DNA of 64,000 nucleotides from Catonella massiliensis (GCF_016651435.1 NZ_JAEPRJ010000001.1:372001-436000); one strand, 5' to 3'; numbered from the stretch's first letter, positions 18,401 through 26,772 are shown. The notes: generated from the letters alone by a model not told the origin. Made by a program: numbers and translations.

Positions 18401-19343
18401 AACAGCCTATAATCTGGGCTATCACAAGAGCTTTTTACTTAAGGCAAAGCTAAAGACCAATTCTGCTACGAATAAAAAGTTAAAATGGACAAGCAGTAAG
18501 AGCAGCGTTGTTTCTGTCAATAAGTCAGGTATGATATACGGTAAAAAGCCAGGCTATGCGACAATTAAAGTAAAGGCTACAGATGGAAGCGGTGCGGTAG
18601 CCAGCGCAAGGATAAGGGTAGTAAGGGAGGTAGGCTCCATAAGCGCCAATCCATCCTTCCTTTCTATGATAGTTGGAAGAAGAAAGGCGATAAAGGTCAA
18701 AATAACACCTAAGAATGCCACTTACAAGACAGCTAAGTACATATCTGACAATACTGATGTTGCCATGGTGGACTCAAAGGGAAGGGTGACAGCCCTTGCC
18801 GCAGGAAAGGCGAAGATAACTGTTGCCGCAAAGGATAACAGTAAGAAGAAACAGGTGGTAGTGGTACAGGTAAGAGAGTATGTGCCTGCTACAGGGCTTA
18901 CTTTGTCCAATACAACACTCACAATGGGTGTGGGCGACAAGCAGAGTACCGTTTATTCAATCAGTCCAAGTGGAACAGATGACAAGGTTAAGTGGGCTAC
19001 AAACAATAAGGCTGTAGCAAGGGTAAATAAAAAGGGACTAATAACCGCAGTTGCACCTGGAACAGCCATAATAACTGCCTCCACAACAAGCGGAAGAACT
19101 GCTCAGGTTTCTGTAACTGTTGTAGGGCTTAATTTCTACAGACTTGACCTTGAACAGTACGACACCTATTCATTATCGGTACTTGGAGATGTAAAGAATG
19201 TATCCTGGGATTCAGAGAATCCTGATATAGCAACAGTAGCAGGCGGTGTTGTTACCGCCAAAAAAGCAGGAACAACCTATATACTTGCAAGGGTGAACGG
19301 TGCAGTACTTCGTTGTAGATTGGTAGTAAAGAACATAAAATAA
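15405..19343 (+). CDS. Large secreted Big2 (Ig-like) repeat protein
   Basis: A 1312-residue exported protein. Residues 1-12 are basic and about 16-28 hydrophobic (TALFLALLMVLNLAPLP), a signal peptide. Roughly residues 30-480 form a less regular part with early Ig-like segments; from about 490 on there are around ten tandem bacterial Ig-like group 2 domains, each with the W-x-S...V-A-x-V-d-x-x-G-x-V-x-a-x-x-x-G-x-a-x-I core (for example VKWKSSKSSVASVDKNG). No LPXTG, SLH or wall-binding module is seen at the C-terminus, so attachment is unknown. It starts after GAGGAGG and ends 9 bases before recN, so recN may be read from the same transcript. Big2 repeats are usual in adhesins and surface scaffolds. 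Confidence 0.9.
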   Translation: MKDNRVKLFKKSKGKTALFLALLMVLNLAPLPENAGEGLIPGFVKALSNIQRIAGNSINSVLAADDRDYLLKEGNFEVNLANGGSRDPYTLIQDTNTLVLTSVLKNPPKTTQAVSGAKIILNDTSENVVKAEVTTAANGDSTGIKFTKRGAGSKQISGSVQIAGTNYNFSFFVKVDLEIDKTNTTTDVNKPKYETVFSTDKGPSTLVIPVVNDSYQIKLKGYKTSTADGYLDYRGSILNWSVSVNGKNNDTSVLEVDQSNGVVKAVGAGVAEVAVAAGEDPTGKVKETSTRVIVPFKLSLTNAAGGVYTGFNPIGSNDVITLDGGKKAIYTNVMDPNDIEWEVKKDGKVVKDILSFTNTRTKTNSSAANFLIEGKRAGTYEVTARLKNVKNDYKNLNYTKVSFKVVVPLMTSNATVYMNVGDTYDIYNNSNIGSIKEFTFVADGSGAVKVNSSTSVITALKTGTGTVTVSNGSSSFVVTVIVIDTIALSASNLTIPVGGSVDLSAVATDVSTSDSWQWTSDNTSIATVAGDGVSAVVKGVAAGETTVTVEHTVGGITKRVSCKIIVTAAVTKITLTPEETVLEVDKIASIRADITPKTSAGTYLYWRSSNPEIVKIDDESNHSAVASVTGVSPGIAIIMALNKDNVVLGSAKVTVNTAVTGIILSQSVAEKPLSDKTFQLSATVTPKEATSAKINWKSSNEKVATVDATGLVTFKSAGHVSIIASSDTNPQVMSTCDLTIIKSVEGIKLEKNEISLAVSETYKISATLTPSDASNQNLEYKSMDPKIADVSKTGLITAKQAGVAYIIVSTPDGKVSVTMTVKVTQQATGMKLSAASLILDVGESYTLEATFNPKTTTDTKVLWSVADKSVAKVDAKGKVTAVSAGDTIITAKSSNGLTAICTVKVNQPVGSIELNYTEYDLAVGDELELEVTFDSEDVTNQKVKWKSSKSSVASVDKNGVVKGKKGGVAIITVTADENGMQANCVVTVEEPVSQITLNKTAYNLGYHKSFLLKAKLKTNSATNKKLKWTSSKSSVVSVNKSGMIYGKKPGYATIKVKATDGSGAVASARIRVVREVGSISANPSFLSMIVGRRKAIKVKITPKNATYKTAKYISDNTDVAMVDSKGRVTALAAGKAKITVAAKDNSKKKQVVVVQVREYVPATGLTLSNTTLTMGVGDKQSTVYSISPSGTDDKVKWATNNKAVARVNKKGLITAVAPGTAIITASTTSGRTAQVSVTVVGLNFYRLDLEQYDTYSLSVLGDVKNVSWDSENPDIATVAGGVVTAKKAGTTYILARVNGAVLRCRLVVKNIK

Positions 19344-19352
19344 GGGGGATAT

Positions 19353-21038
19353 ATGCTGGAGGGACTTCATGTTAAAAATCTGGTAATCATAGATGAGGCT
19401 GAAGTCTCTTTTGGAGGGGGACTAAACATCCTTACAGGAGAGACGGGTGCGGGAAAATCAGTAGTAATAGGCTCTATCAACCTGGCACTGGGTGCCAAAG
19501 CAGGTAAGAATCTGGTTAGGGCAGGCAAGGAGTCAGGCTTTGTAGAGTTAGTATTTTCCGTAAATAATGATGTTGGGGATAAGCTAAGGAGGCTTGACAT
19601 CATACCCGAAGACGGACTGGTGGTAATCACCAGGAAGTTTACGGGGGAGAGAAGTGTAAGCAAAATCAATGGGGAGACGGTTACCTTGTCAAAAGTAAAA
19701 GAGGCAGCAGCCCTCCTCCTTGATATCCATGGTCAGACAGAAAATCAGACCTTACAGCTATCTAAGAATCATCTGGAATTGCTTGACAAATACTGTAAAG
19801 AGGAGGTTAAGCCTTATAAAAAAAGGCTGAAAGACCTTGTAACTGAGTATAGAAATAAGGAAAATGAGCTTCTTGAATATAGTGCTGACGAAGCTTCCAT
19901 TTCAAGGGAACTTGATTTTCTTAAATACGAATGCAAAGAGATAGAGTCAGCGAAGTTAGTAAAAGACGAGGAAGAGGAGCTTGATAAAAAGGTTCGTAAG
20001 TACTCTTCTTCAAGCAAGATAGTAGGCCTTATAGAAGAGGCAAGGAAGAATCTTTCCGACAATGGTGGGGCGGATGACAGTATTGGTAGTATAGTAAGGG
20101 CTATGTCAAGACTGTCTGACGTGGATGAGACTTCTGTAGAATTGTTGAATCAGATATCAGAAATAGAAAGCCTCTTAAATGACTTTGAGCGCTCACTCTC
20201 TGATTATGCTGATGACAATGTATTTGACGAAGCAGATTTTATGCAGTCTGAGGCAAGACTTGACAAGATAAGAGGGATATATGCTAAGCACGGAGGCTCG
20301 TATGAGACTACAATTGACTTCCTTGATGCTTCTCTTGCGCAGATAGAAAAGCTTGAGCATGCCTCAGAGTATAAAGAAAAACTTTCTATGGAAGTAGAAA
20401 AGCTAAAGAAGGTTATTCTATCTGAGTGTGATGAGCTTACAAAGGTGCGAAAGAGGGGTGCGCTTAAGCTTTCAAAGCTTGTGAAACAGTCCCTTATAGA
20501 CGTCAACTTCCTTCAGGTGGAGTTTGATGTGGAATTTGCAGGGTCCAAAGATTTTACTTCCAAGGGAAATGACGAGATTATATTTAAGATATCCACCAAT
20601 CCGGGTGAGCCTATGAGGTCGATATCTGAAGTTGCCTCTGGCGGTGAGCTTTCAAGAATAATGCTTGCTCTCAAGTCGGTAATGGCGGATACAGATGAAA
20701 TACCTACTATGATTTTTGATGAGGTGGATACAGGCATAAGTGGCAGGACGGCTCAGATGGTAGCTGAAAAAATGGCTCTTCTTTCAGTCAAGAGGCAGAT
20801 TATTGCCATTACCCATCTTGCGCAGATAGCGGCAATGGCGGATAATCATTATCTAATCGAGAAAAAGGCTGATGAAAACCATACTGCTACAGAGATAAGA
20901 AGGCTTGATGAGGCTGAAGAGGTTAGCGAACTTGCAAGGATTTTAGGTGGAGTTGCAGTTACAGAAAATGTGATAAATTCTGCGAGAGAAATGAAAAAAC
21001 TTGCAACTGATACTAAAATAGGGCTTAAGAAAGGGTAA
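19353..21038 (+). CDS. recN: DNA repair protein RecN
   Basis: A 561-residue SMC-like ATPase of double-strand break repair. Walker A is ILTGETGAGKSVVIGSI (residues 26-42), the signature is VASGGELSRIMLALK, Walker B is IPTMIFDEVDTGISG, and AITHLAQIAAMAD follows. Two antiparallel coiled-coil arms occupy about residues 150-380. Length is normal. It would normally follow argR; here a surface protein gene sits 9 bases upstream. Confidence 0.96.
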   Translation: MLEGLHVKNLVIIDEAEVSFGGGLNILTGETGAGKSVVIGSINLALGAKAGKNLVRAGKESGFVELVFSVNNDVGDKLRRLDIIPEDGLVVITRKFTGERSVSKINGETVTLSKVKEAAALLLDIHGQTENQTLQLSKNHLELLDKYCKEEVKPYKKRLKDLVTEYRNKENELLEYSADEASISRELDFLKYECKEIESAKLVKDEEEELDKKVRKYSSSSKIVGLIEEARKNLSDNGGADDSIGSIVRAMSRLSDVDETSVELLNQISEIESLLNDFERSLSDYADDNVFDEADFMQSEARLDKIRGIYAKHGGSYETTIDFLDASLAQIEKLEHASEYKEKLSMEVEKLKKVILSECDELTKVRKRGALKLSKLVKQSLIDVNFLQVEFDVEFAGSKDFTSKGNDEIIFKISTNPGEPMRSISEVASGGELSRIMLALKSVMADTDEIPTMIFDEVDTGISGRTAQMVAEKMALLSVKRQIIAITHLAQIAAMADNHYLIEKKADENHTATEIRRLDEAEEVSELARILGGVAVTENVINSAREMKKLATDTKIGLKKG

Positions 21039-21067
21039 GAAAACTTTGTTAGTTTTAGCTAATATTG

Positions 21068-21120
21068 TTGAAATCTTAGAACAAACTTTGTATAATTATT
21101 ATAAGGTTTGTTCTTTTTTA
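21068..21120 (+). promoter_or_regulatory. hyd operon promoter embedded in an inverted repeat that also ends recN
   Basis: TTGAAA 21068-21073, a 17-base spacer and TATAAT 21091-21096 form a strong promoter. AGAACAAAC 21079-21087 and GTTTGTTCT 21104-21112, with further pairing inward, form an inverted repeat that spans the -10 box and is followed by TTTTT. The same DNA can thus be the recN terminator and a palindromic operator over the promoter of the TM1266-hydEGF genes. Confidence 0.6.
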
Positions 21121-21139
21121 TTTAAGGAGGAGTTTAAGT

Positions 21140-21400
21140 ATGGAAAAGAGAGTGGCACTTTTAAGTATTATTGTGGATGAGAGGGATTCTGTTGAGAAGC
21201 TTAATGCTCTTTTACACGAGTATGGGGAGTTCATTATCGGAAGGATGGGTATTCCTTACAAGAGGCGTGAGATTAATATTATCAGCATTGCTATGGATGC
21301 ACCTCAGGATACTACATCAGAATTAGCGGGGAAGATAGGAAAGCTTGAGGGGGTTAATGTTAAGACTTCTTTCTCAGGCGTGATTTCTAATGATGAATGA
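21140..21400 (+). CDS. TM1266-family putative [FeFe]-hydrogenase regulator
   Basis: An 86-residue protein of the small ACT/NikR-C-like TM1266 family (ALLSIIVDERDSVEKLNALLHEYG...ISIAMDAPQDTTSELAGKIGKLEGV). It has only the ligand-binding-type fold and no DNA-binding helix. The family is found next to hydrogenase maturation genes, as here; it overlaps the start of hydE. It begins after AAGGAGG. How it acts is not known. Confidence 0.8.
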   Translation: MEKRVALLSIIVDERDSVEKLNALLHEYGEFIIGRMGIPYKRREINIISIAMDAPQDTTSELAGKIGKLEGVNVKTSFSGVISNDE

Positions 21401-22454
21401 TGTTAGTAAGTTAATAGAGAGGTTAGGGGAGAAACATAGTTTAAGTGTTTCAGAATATGAGACACTTGTAGAAAATTTTAATGAAGAAAACGCTGAAATA
21501 CTCAGGAAATATGCGGATAAGGAGCGAAGAGCTCATTATGGCAACAAGATTTTTATAAGAGGTTTGATAGAGGTAAGTAATATTTGTAAGAATGACTGTT
21601 ACTACTGCGGTATAAGAAGGAGCAACAGAGAGGTTGACAGATACAGGCTTACAGCGGATGAAATCCTTGAATGTGTGGATACAGGCTATGGACTGGGCTT
21701 TCGCACCATTGTTATGCAAGGAGGAGAGGATTCTGCCTTTACTGATGAATTTCTGGTAGAGGTAATCACTGAGGTTAAGAGAAGATATCCTGAAGTCGCT
21801 CTCACACTATCCTTGGGAGAGAGAAGCAGAGAAAGCTACATGAAGTTAAAGGCTGCCGGGGCTGACAGATATCTGCTTCGTCACGAAACTGCAGATTCTT
21901 TACATTATTCAAAGCTTCATCCGCCTGAACTTACCTTATCTCACAGAATGGACTGCATTAAAAGCCTTAGGGAAGCAGGCTTTTATGTGGGCTGTGGCTT
22001 CATGGTAGGCTCACCGTATCAGACTGCAAAAACTATCGCAAAAGACTTAAAGTTCATCGAGGAGTTAAGACCTGAAATGTGTGGAATTGGGCCATTTATC
22101 TCGCAAAAGGATACTCCTTTTAAGGATATGCAAAACGGAAGTGCAGATTTTACCTGTTATCTGCTATCCATCATAAGGCTGATACACCCTCCTGTTCTCT
22201 TGCCTTCGACCACAGCTTTAGGAACTATTGACAGCTATGGAAGAGAAAAAGGGATACTTGCCGGGGCAAATGTCATTATGCCTAATCTTTCTCCGTTAGA
22301 AGTTAGAGGGAAATACGCCCTTTATGACAAGAAGCTATGTACAGGAAGTGAGGCAGCAGAGGGACTTAGAGAGTTGAAAAAGAGAATGTCTGCTATCGGC
22401 TTTGAAATAGTAAACGAGAGAGGCGACATTAGTACATCTAAAAGGGAAGATTAA
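21390..22454 (+). CDS. hydE: [FeFe]-hydrogenase maturase HydE (radical SAM)
   Basis: A 354-residue radical SAM enzyme. The cluster motif CKNDCYYCGI (CX3CX2C) is near residue 68, with VMQGGED for SAM binding and ADRYLLRHETAD and GCGFMVGSPYQT downstream, typical of HydE in the biotin synthase-like group. HydE works on the organometallic iron-cysteine intermediate while the H-cluster diiron site is built. Its start overlaps the end of the TM1266 gene; ATG codons at 21390 and 21393 are both possible. hydA itself is not in the window. Confidence 0.93.
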   Translation: MMNDVSKLIERLGEKHSLSVSEYETLVENFNEENAEILRKYADKERRAHYGNKIFIRGLIEVSNICKNDCYYCGIRRSNREVDRYRLTADEILECVDTGYGLGFRTIVMQGGEDSAFTDEFLVEVITEVKRRYPEVALTLSLGERSRESYMKLKAAGADRYLLRHETADSLHYSKLHPPELTLSHRMDCIKSLREAGFYVGCGFMVGSPYQTAKTIAKDLKFIEELRPEMCGIGPFISQKDTPFKDMQNGSADFTCYLLSIIRLIHPPVLLPSTTALGTIDSYGREKGILAGANVIMPNLSPLEVRGKYALYDKKLCTGSEAAEGLRELKKRMSAIGFEIVNERGDISTSKRED

Positions 22455-22478
22455 CTGACCTTAAGAAAGGGGAATTAT

Positions 22479-23927
22479 ATGTACAAATATGATGTAAAAT
22501 CGCTTAAAGCTGAAGAATTTATCAATAACGAAGAAATACTTGAAACTCTTGCTTATGCAAAGGAAAACAAAAACAATCTGGAACTTATTCAAACAATCTT
22601 AGAGAAGGCAAGGCCCGTAAAGAAAGATAAGGGCTATGTCTGTAATGGTCTCTCCCACAAGGAGGCATCTGTACTTCTTGCCTGTGATATCCCTGAAATA
22701 AATGAAGAAATCAATAAAATAGCAGAGGAAATCAAACTTGCTTTCTATGGAAATAGAATAGTTATGTTTGCACCTTTATATTTATCAAACTATTGTATAA
22801 ATGGCTGTGTATATTGCCCTTATCATGCCAAGAATAAAACAATAGCAAGAAAGAAGCTGACTCAGGAAGAAGTTAAAGAACAGGTAATTGCGCTTCAGGA
22901 TATGGGACATAAGAGACTTGCGATAGAGGCGGGAGAAGATCCATTTAATAACCCTATCGAATATATTCTTGACAGTATCAAAACTATTTACAGTGTGAAT
23001 CACAAGAACGGAGCGATAAGAAGGGTTAATGTAAATATTGCTGCTACAACTGTAGAAAACTACAAAAAGCTTGCAGATGCAGGCATAGGAACCTACATAC
23101 TGTTTCAGGAAACCTACAACAAGAAAAGCTACGAGGAGCTACATCCAACAGGACCAAAGCATGACTACTGCTATCATACAGAAGCTATGGACAGGGCTAT
23201 GGAGGGTGGCATTGATGATGTAGGACTTGGGGTGCTCTTTGGACTTGAGGGATATAAGTATGAGTTCGCAGGCCTGCTTATGCATGCTGAGCATCTTGAG
23301 GCAGTTCACGGGGTTGGACCTCATACTATAAGCGTACCTCGAATCAAAAAGGCAGATGACATAGATCCAAATGCCTTTGATAACTCTATTTCAGACGATA
23401 TATTTGCGAAGATTACAGCCTGTATAAGGCTTGCAGTTCCATATACGGGAATGATAGTTTCTACAAGAGAATCTGAGAAAGTTAGAGGAAGGCTTCTAAA
23501 CCTCGGTATTTCTCAGATTAGTGGAGCCTCAAGAACTTCTGTAGGAGGTTATGAAAAGGAAGAAAGAGTGCATGACAGTGAGCAGTTTGAGGTTTCAGAT
23601 ACCAGAACTCTTGATGAGGTAGTTGGCTGGCTTATGGACAATGGGCATATACCTTCATTCTGTACAGCTTGCTACAGAGAAGGCAGAACCGGAGACAGGT
23701 TCATGGCTCTTTGCAAAACCGGGCAGATACTTAATTGCTGTCATCCAAACGCCCTTATGACACTAACCGAGTTTCTTGTGGACTATGCAAGCGAGGAAAC
23801 GAGGAAAAAAGGCTTTGAAATGATTGAAAGAGAGTTAAATAAAATACCTAATGAAAAGAGAAGAGAAATAGCAATAAACAATATAAATGACATCAAGGCC
23901 TCTAACCGCAGAGATTTCAGATTCTAG
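22479..23927 (+). CDS. hydG: [FeFe]-hydrogenase maturase HydG (radical SAM tyrosine lyase)
   Basis: A 482-residue tyrosine lyase that makes the CO and CN ligands and delivers an Fe(CO)2(CN) unit. The SAM cluster motif is CINGCVYCPYH near residue 105. The C-terminal auxiliary cluster ligands are CTACYREGRTGD followed by the later LNCCHPNAL, matching the CX2CX22C pattern specific to HydG rather than ThiH. It lies between hydE and hydF with short gaps. Confidence 0.95.
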   Translation: MYKYDVKSLKAEEFINNEEILETLAYAKENKNNLELIQTILEKARPVKKDKGYVCNGLSHKEASVLLACDIPEINEEINKIAEEIKLAFYGNRIVMFAPLYLSNYCINGCVYCPYHAKNKTIARKKLTQEEVKEQVIALQDMGHKRLAIEAGEDPFNNPIEYILDSIKTIYSVNHKNGAIRRVNVNIAATTVENYKKLADAGIGTYILFQETYNKKSYEELHPTGPKHDYCYHTEAMDRAMEGGIDDVGLGVLFGLEGYKYEFAGLLMHAEHLEAVHGVGPHTISVPRIKKADDIDPNAFDNSISDDIFAKITACIRLAVPYTGMIVSTRESEKVRGRLLNLGISQISGASRTSVGGYEKEERVHDSEQFEVSDTRTLDEVVGWLMDNGHIPSFCTACYREGRTGDRFMALCKTGQILNCCHPNALMTLTEFLVDYASEETRKKGFEMIERELNKIPNEKRREIAINNINDIKASNRRDFRF

Positions 23928-23938
23928 GAGGGCTTAGT

Positions 23939-25111
23939 ATGGGATTAAACCAGACGGTTTCGGCTGAAAGAGTACATATTGCCTTTTTCGGACTGAGAAA
24001 TGTAGGAAAGAGCAGTCTTGTAAATGCGGTAACAGGGCAAGAATTAAGTGTGGTCTCAGATGTGAAGGGAACCACTACAGATCCGGTTAAAAAGGCTATG
24101 GAGCTCCTTCCTTTAGGCCCTGTAGTTATTATAGATACTGCGGGGATTGATGATGAGGGGGAACTTGGCAGTCTTAGAATTCAAAAAAGCAAGGAAGTCC
24201 TTGATATCACAGATATAGCCGTGCTTGTGACTGAGGCTCACAGAGAGCTTACAGAGCCCGAGAAAGAGCTGGCCTACACCTTTAAGAAGAAGAGATTACC
24301 GTTCATTATTGTGCTTAATAAGGCAGACCTTGCTCCACACAGAAAAGCAAAGGATAATGAGATTTTAGTCAGTGCAAAACAAGGGACTAATATCTTAAAG
24401 CTTAAAGAAAAACTTGCAGGACTTATTCCAGACAAGAGTGAAAAGTATATATTAAAAGACCTGGTAAATAAAGGAGATACAGTAATTCTTGTAATGCCTA
24501 TAGATGAATCTGCACCTAAAGGTAGGATAATCTTGCCTCAACAGGAGGTGATTAGAGAATTGCTTGAAATAGGTTGTATTATACTCTGTGTACAGGATAG
24601 TGAGCTTAAGGAAAGTCTTGAAAAACTTAAACTGCCTCCAAGTCTTGTAATTACGGACTCGCAGGTATTTAAGGAAGTAAGTGAAATAGTACCTGAAAAC
24701 ATTAGACTAACCTCATTTTCAATTCTTTTTGCGAGATACAGAGGCGGGCTTTCTAAGATGTTAGAAGGTGCATCTATGCTATCTAAACTAAAGGATGGTG
24801 ACAGGGTACTTATCAGTGAGGGCTGTACTCATCACAGGCAGTGTGAAGATATAGGTACGGTAAAGCTTCCAAGATGGATAAGGGAATATTCCGGTGCCTC
24901 CCCTCATTTTGAATTTACCTCAGGGGGAACCTATCCTGATGACCTAACCTCTTATAAGCTTATAGTCCACTGTGGAGGCTGTATGCTTAACGAAGCTGCT
25001 ATGAAGAGCAGAATAGGTAAGGCTGTTAATCAGGGTGTTCCTATAGTAAATTATGGGATGGCAATTGCCGAGATGACAGGTATATTAAAAAGAGCAATGA
25101 AGGTGTTTTGA
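23939..25111 (+). CDS. hydF: [FeFe]-hydrogenase maturation GTPase HydF
   Basis: A 390-residue scaffold GTPase that assembles the diiron subcluster and passes it to HydA. The GTPase domain has GLRNVGKSSLVNAVTGQ (G1), VKGTTTDPV (G2), DTAGIDDEG (G3) and LNKADL (G4). The C-terminal iron-sulfur domain has the ligands CTHHRQC and, about 50 residues on, HCGGCMLN. It is the last gene of the hyd operon and is followed by a terminator. Confidence 0.95.
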   Translation: MGLNQTVSAERVHIAFFGLRNVGKSSLVNAVTGQELSVVSDVKGTTTDPVKKAMELLPLGPVVIIDTAGIDDEGELGSLRIQKSKEVLDITDIAVLVTEAHRELTEPEKELAYTFKKKRLPFIIVLNKADLAPHRKAKDNEILVSAKQGTNILKLKEKLAGLIPDKSEKYILKDLVNKGDTVILVMPIDESAPKGRIILPQQEVIRELLEIGCIILCVQDSELKESLEKLKLPPSLVITDSQVFKEVSEIVPENIRLTSFSILFARYRGGLSKMLEGASMLSKLKDGDRVLISEGCTHHRQCEDIGTVKLPRWIREYSGASPHFEFTSGGTYPDDLTSYKLIVHCGGCMLNEAAMKSRIGKAVNQGVPIVNYGMAIAEMTGILKRAMKVF

Positions 25112-25124
25112 TTTTAATGAATAA

Positions 25125-25152
25125 AGCCGGAGCTTAAATATAGGCTCCGGCT
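25125..25152. terminator. Bidirectional terminator between hydF and the AbrB-like gene
   Basis: AGCCGGAGC 25125-25133 and GCTCCGGCT 25144-25152 form a perfect 9-bp GC-rich stem in the gap between convergent genes. It can serve both strands. Confidence 0.8.
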
Positions 25153-25178
25153 AAATCTTTGACAGTATCTAAACAAAG

Positions 25179-25439
25179 TTAGATGATTCCCGCCATTTCT
25201 GATAATTCAATAATGGATCTCCTAGATACCTTGTTACCTCGGTATTCAAAGTAAAAATCATCGTGAGCAATATTTCCAAATACATCCGGATAGCTCTGCT
25301 TCCTAAGAATGATGCTATTTCCGTCACTTACCACTTCAAGTTCCTCCAAATCAGCCAGCTTTAGGGCTTTTCTAAAATCTGATGGGAGGGTGATTCTACC
25401 GAGCTTATCCAATTTTCTTTTTAAGGTCCTGCTTTTCAC
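25179..25439 (-). CDS. SpoVT/AbrB-type transition regulator
   Basis: An 86-residue DNA-binding protein. The swapped-hairpin AbrB domain covers about residues 8-52 (KLDKLGRITLPSDFRKAL...EELEVVSDGNSIILRK), followed by a short tail. A GTG start at 25439 lies behind AAAGGAG. Members control growth-phase transitions or act as antitoxins; no toxin partner is adjacent, so a stand-alone regulator is more likely. A perfect inverted repeat lies directly upstream and could be its own operator. Confidence 0.85.
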   Translation of the reverse strand: MKSRTLKRKLDKLGRITLPSDFRKALKLADLEELEVVSDGNSIILRKQSYPDVFGNIAHDDFYFEYRGNKVSRRSIIELSEMAGII

Positions 25440-25450
25440 TAAATACTCCT

Positions 25451-25485
25451 TTACAAAAATATATTTTTATGAAATATTTTTGTAA
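25451..25485 (-). promoter_or_regulatory. Inverted repeat before the AbrB-like gene (possible operator)
   Basis: TTACAAAAATAT 25451-25462 and ATATTTTTGTAA 25474-25485 form a perfect 12-bp AT-rich inverted repeat beside the ribosome binding site. AbrB-type proteins favour AT-rich palindromes, so autoregulation is a reasonable inference. Confidence 0.4.
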
Positions 25486-25770
25486 TACGTAACTATCTTA
25501 CTAAACAATCTATATAATAAGAGCATAATTTTTCTTTAATCTCAGCGCTTTTAAGCATACATCCGTGTAAAATATTATCCAATCTTCCGGCACCTCCTTC
25601 ATAATTTTTTCTTTAATTTTTCCCTCTCACTTATATTGAAAAAAGTTTCATATTATAAGTGTAATCATACAATTAATTTAAAAATCGTGAGAATAACGCG
25701 TATTACAAACAATATTTACTAGGCTCATTATAGTATATTTTAAAGCTTTTAGCAACGGCAAAAAAAACGT
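25486..25770. other. AT-rich intergenic region, no convincing gene
   Basis: No long frame is present. A 30-codon minus-strand frame (25602-25510, beginning MKEVPEDWIIFYTD) exists but has no ribosome binding site, so I do not call it. Runs of TATAAT-like sequence near 25511 could be promoter parts for the AbrB-like gene. Confidence 0.4.
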
Positions 25771-25834
25771 AAAAACGGTTACAAAATGTACAAAATAAAC
25801 AAAAAACTGACCTTGTAAATTTGTAACCGTTTTT
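25771..25834. terminator. Bidirectional terminator downstream of the first Rpn gene
   Basis: AAAAACGGTTACAAA 25771-25785 and TTTGTAACCGTTTTT 25820-25834 form a perfect 15-bp inverted repeat. On the minus strand the stem ends in TTTTT and another T-run follows shortly, so it fits the end of the Rpn transcript. Confidence 0.65.
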
Positions 25835-25880
25835 AATTTATAAGGATTAATGCCCTGCACAGCATAGGTGGAGACAGATT

Positions 25881-26720
25881 TTAGTTCTGTAGAGTGGCAA
25901 CAGCATCTTCAGTAAGACCTGTAAACCTAGCAATAAAATCAAACGCAAGCCCACTGGCTTTCATATCTTTAGCAATCCTAAGTTTTTCCTCGTTTGCACC
26001 TTCAATTTTGCCTTCTTTTCGGCCACGTTTCTCGCCGCGTTCTTCACCACGCAACTCGCTTTCCCTCTTTTCATCACTAATAAGCTTCTCAAGAATCTCG
26101 TTCATAGTCCTACTACCTCCTTCACTTGACTTTAATCTAGACTTTAGTTCACTTGTTATAGGGAACTCATCACTACTGTAAGCATCATTGTCAGTAAATA
26201 GCTTCATTAGCCTTGCAGGCTTGGAACCATCATTATTAACTGTATTTACAAATATCTCAGTAAGACCATCCTCTATCACCTGCCCGGTCTCCCTAACCAC
26301 CTTGTCAATATGATAGAGAGGAAGTCCTCCATCAAATATATCAAACTTCGATATAAACACAATACACACATCAGGTATGAACTCAAACCTTTTACCTGTT
26401 TCAGATATATTCGTAGTCAATACAGCAGCATTGTAACGAGCTCTCTTTAGATGATTATCGTCATCTGCCTTCTGAACCTCAATATTAATCTGACACCCAT
26501 CACCTGTTACACACTTAGCGTCTAGCACAACAGAACGCCCTGTAAGATTCTTTCCCTGCCACTGAGGTATCGCCTCTATGACGGTAAGTCCCTCATCTTC
26601 AAGAATAACTCTTAAAATCTCTTCGCAGAACTCCTTGTGTTCTGCCATCTTGCAAAACATCAAATCATCGATAGGATTAAGAAGCTTTGCATACTTTTCA
26701 AAATTCTTTTTTGCCGGCAT
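25881..26720 (-). CDS. Rpn-family PD-(D/E)XK nuclease / putative transposase, copy 1
   Basis: A 279-residue member of the recombination-promoting nuclease (Rpn) and PD-(D/E)XK transposase-like group. The core is about residues 15-180: LNPIDDLMFCKMAEHKEFCEE, then RSVVLDAKC...INIEVQKA with the nuclease Asp and the E-x-Q pair. A charged RGEERGEKRGRKEGK linker joins a C-terminal helical segment ending SGLAFDFIARFTGLTEDAV. Family members cut DNA and raise recombination. A paralogue lies at 62448-63263 and both share hundreds of bases of upstream non-coding DNA. Confidence 0.8.
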   Translation of the reverse strand: MPAKKNFEKYAKLLNPIDDLMFCKMAEHKEFCEEILRVILEDEGLTVIEAIPQWQGKNLTGRSVVLDAKCVTGDGCQINIEVQKADDDNHLKRARYNAAVLTTNISETGKRFEFIPDVCIVFISKFDIFDGGLPLYHIDKVVRETGQVIEDGLTEIFVNTVNNDGSKPARLMKLFTDNDAYSSDEFPITSELKSRLKSSEGGSRTMNEILEKLISDEKRESELRGEERGEKRGRKEGKIEGANEEKLRIAKDMKASGLAFDFIARFTGLTEDAVATLQN

Positions 26721-26742
26721 ATAGTCCTTTCTTTCGTGGGTT

Positions 26743-26772
26743 TGCTATAATGCCTTTATAGACATTATAGCA
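26743..26772 (-). promoter_or_regulatory. Palindrome over the promoter region of Rpn copy 1
   Basis: TGCTATAATG 26743-26752 and CATTATAGCA 26763-26772 are a perfect 10-bp inverted repeat just upstream of the gene (minus-strand AAAGGACTATATG start region). Each arm contains a -10-like TATAAT or its complement. The same palindrome is kept before Rpn copy 2, which suggests an operator. Confidence 0.5.

Noticed and set aside
25510..25602. A 30-codon minus-strand peptide (MKEVPEDWIIFY...)
   Set aside because: No ribosome binding site or paralogue was found in the window, unlike the toxin peptides.
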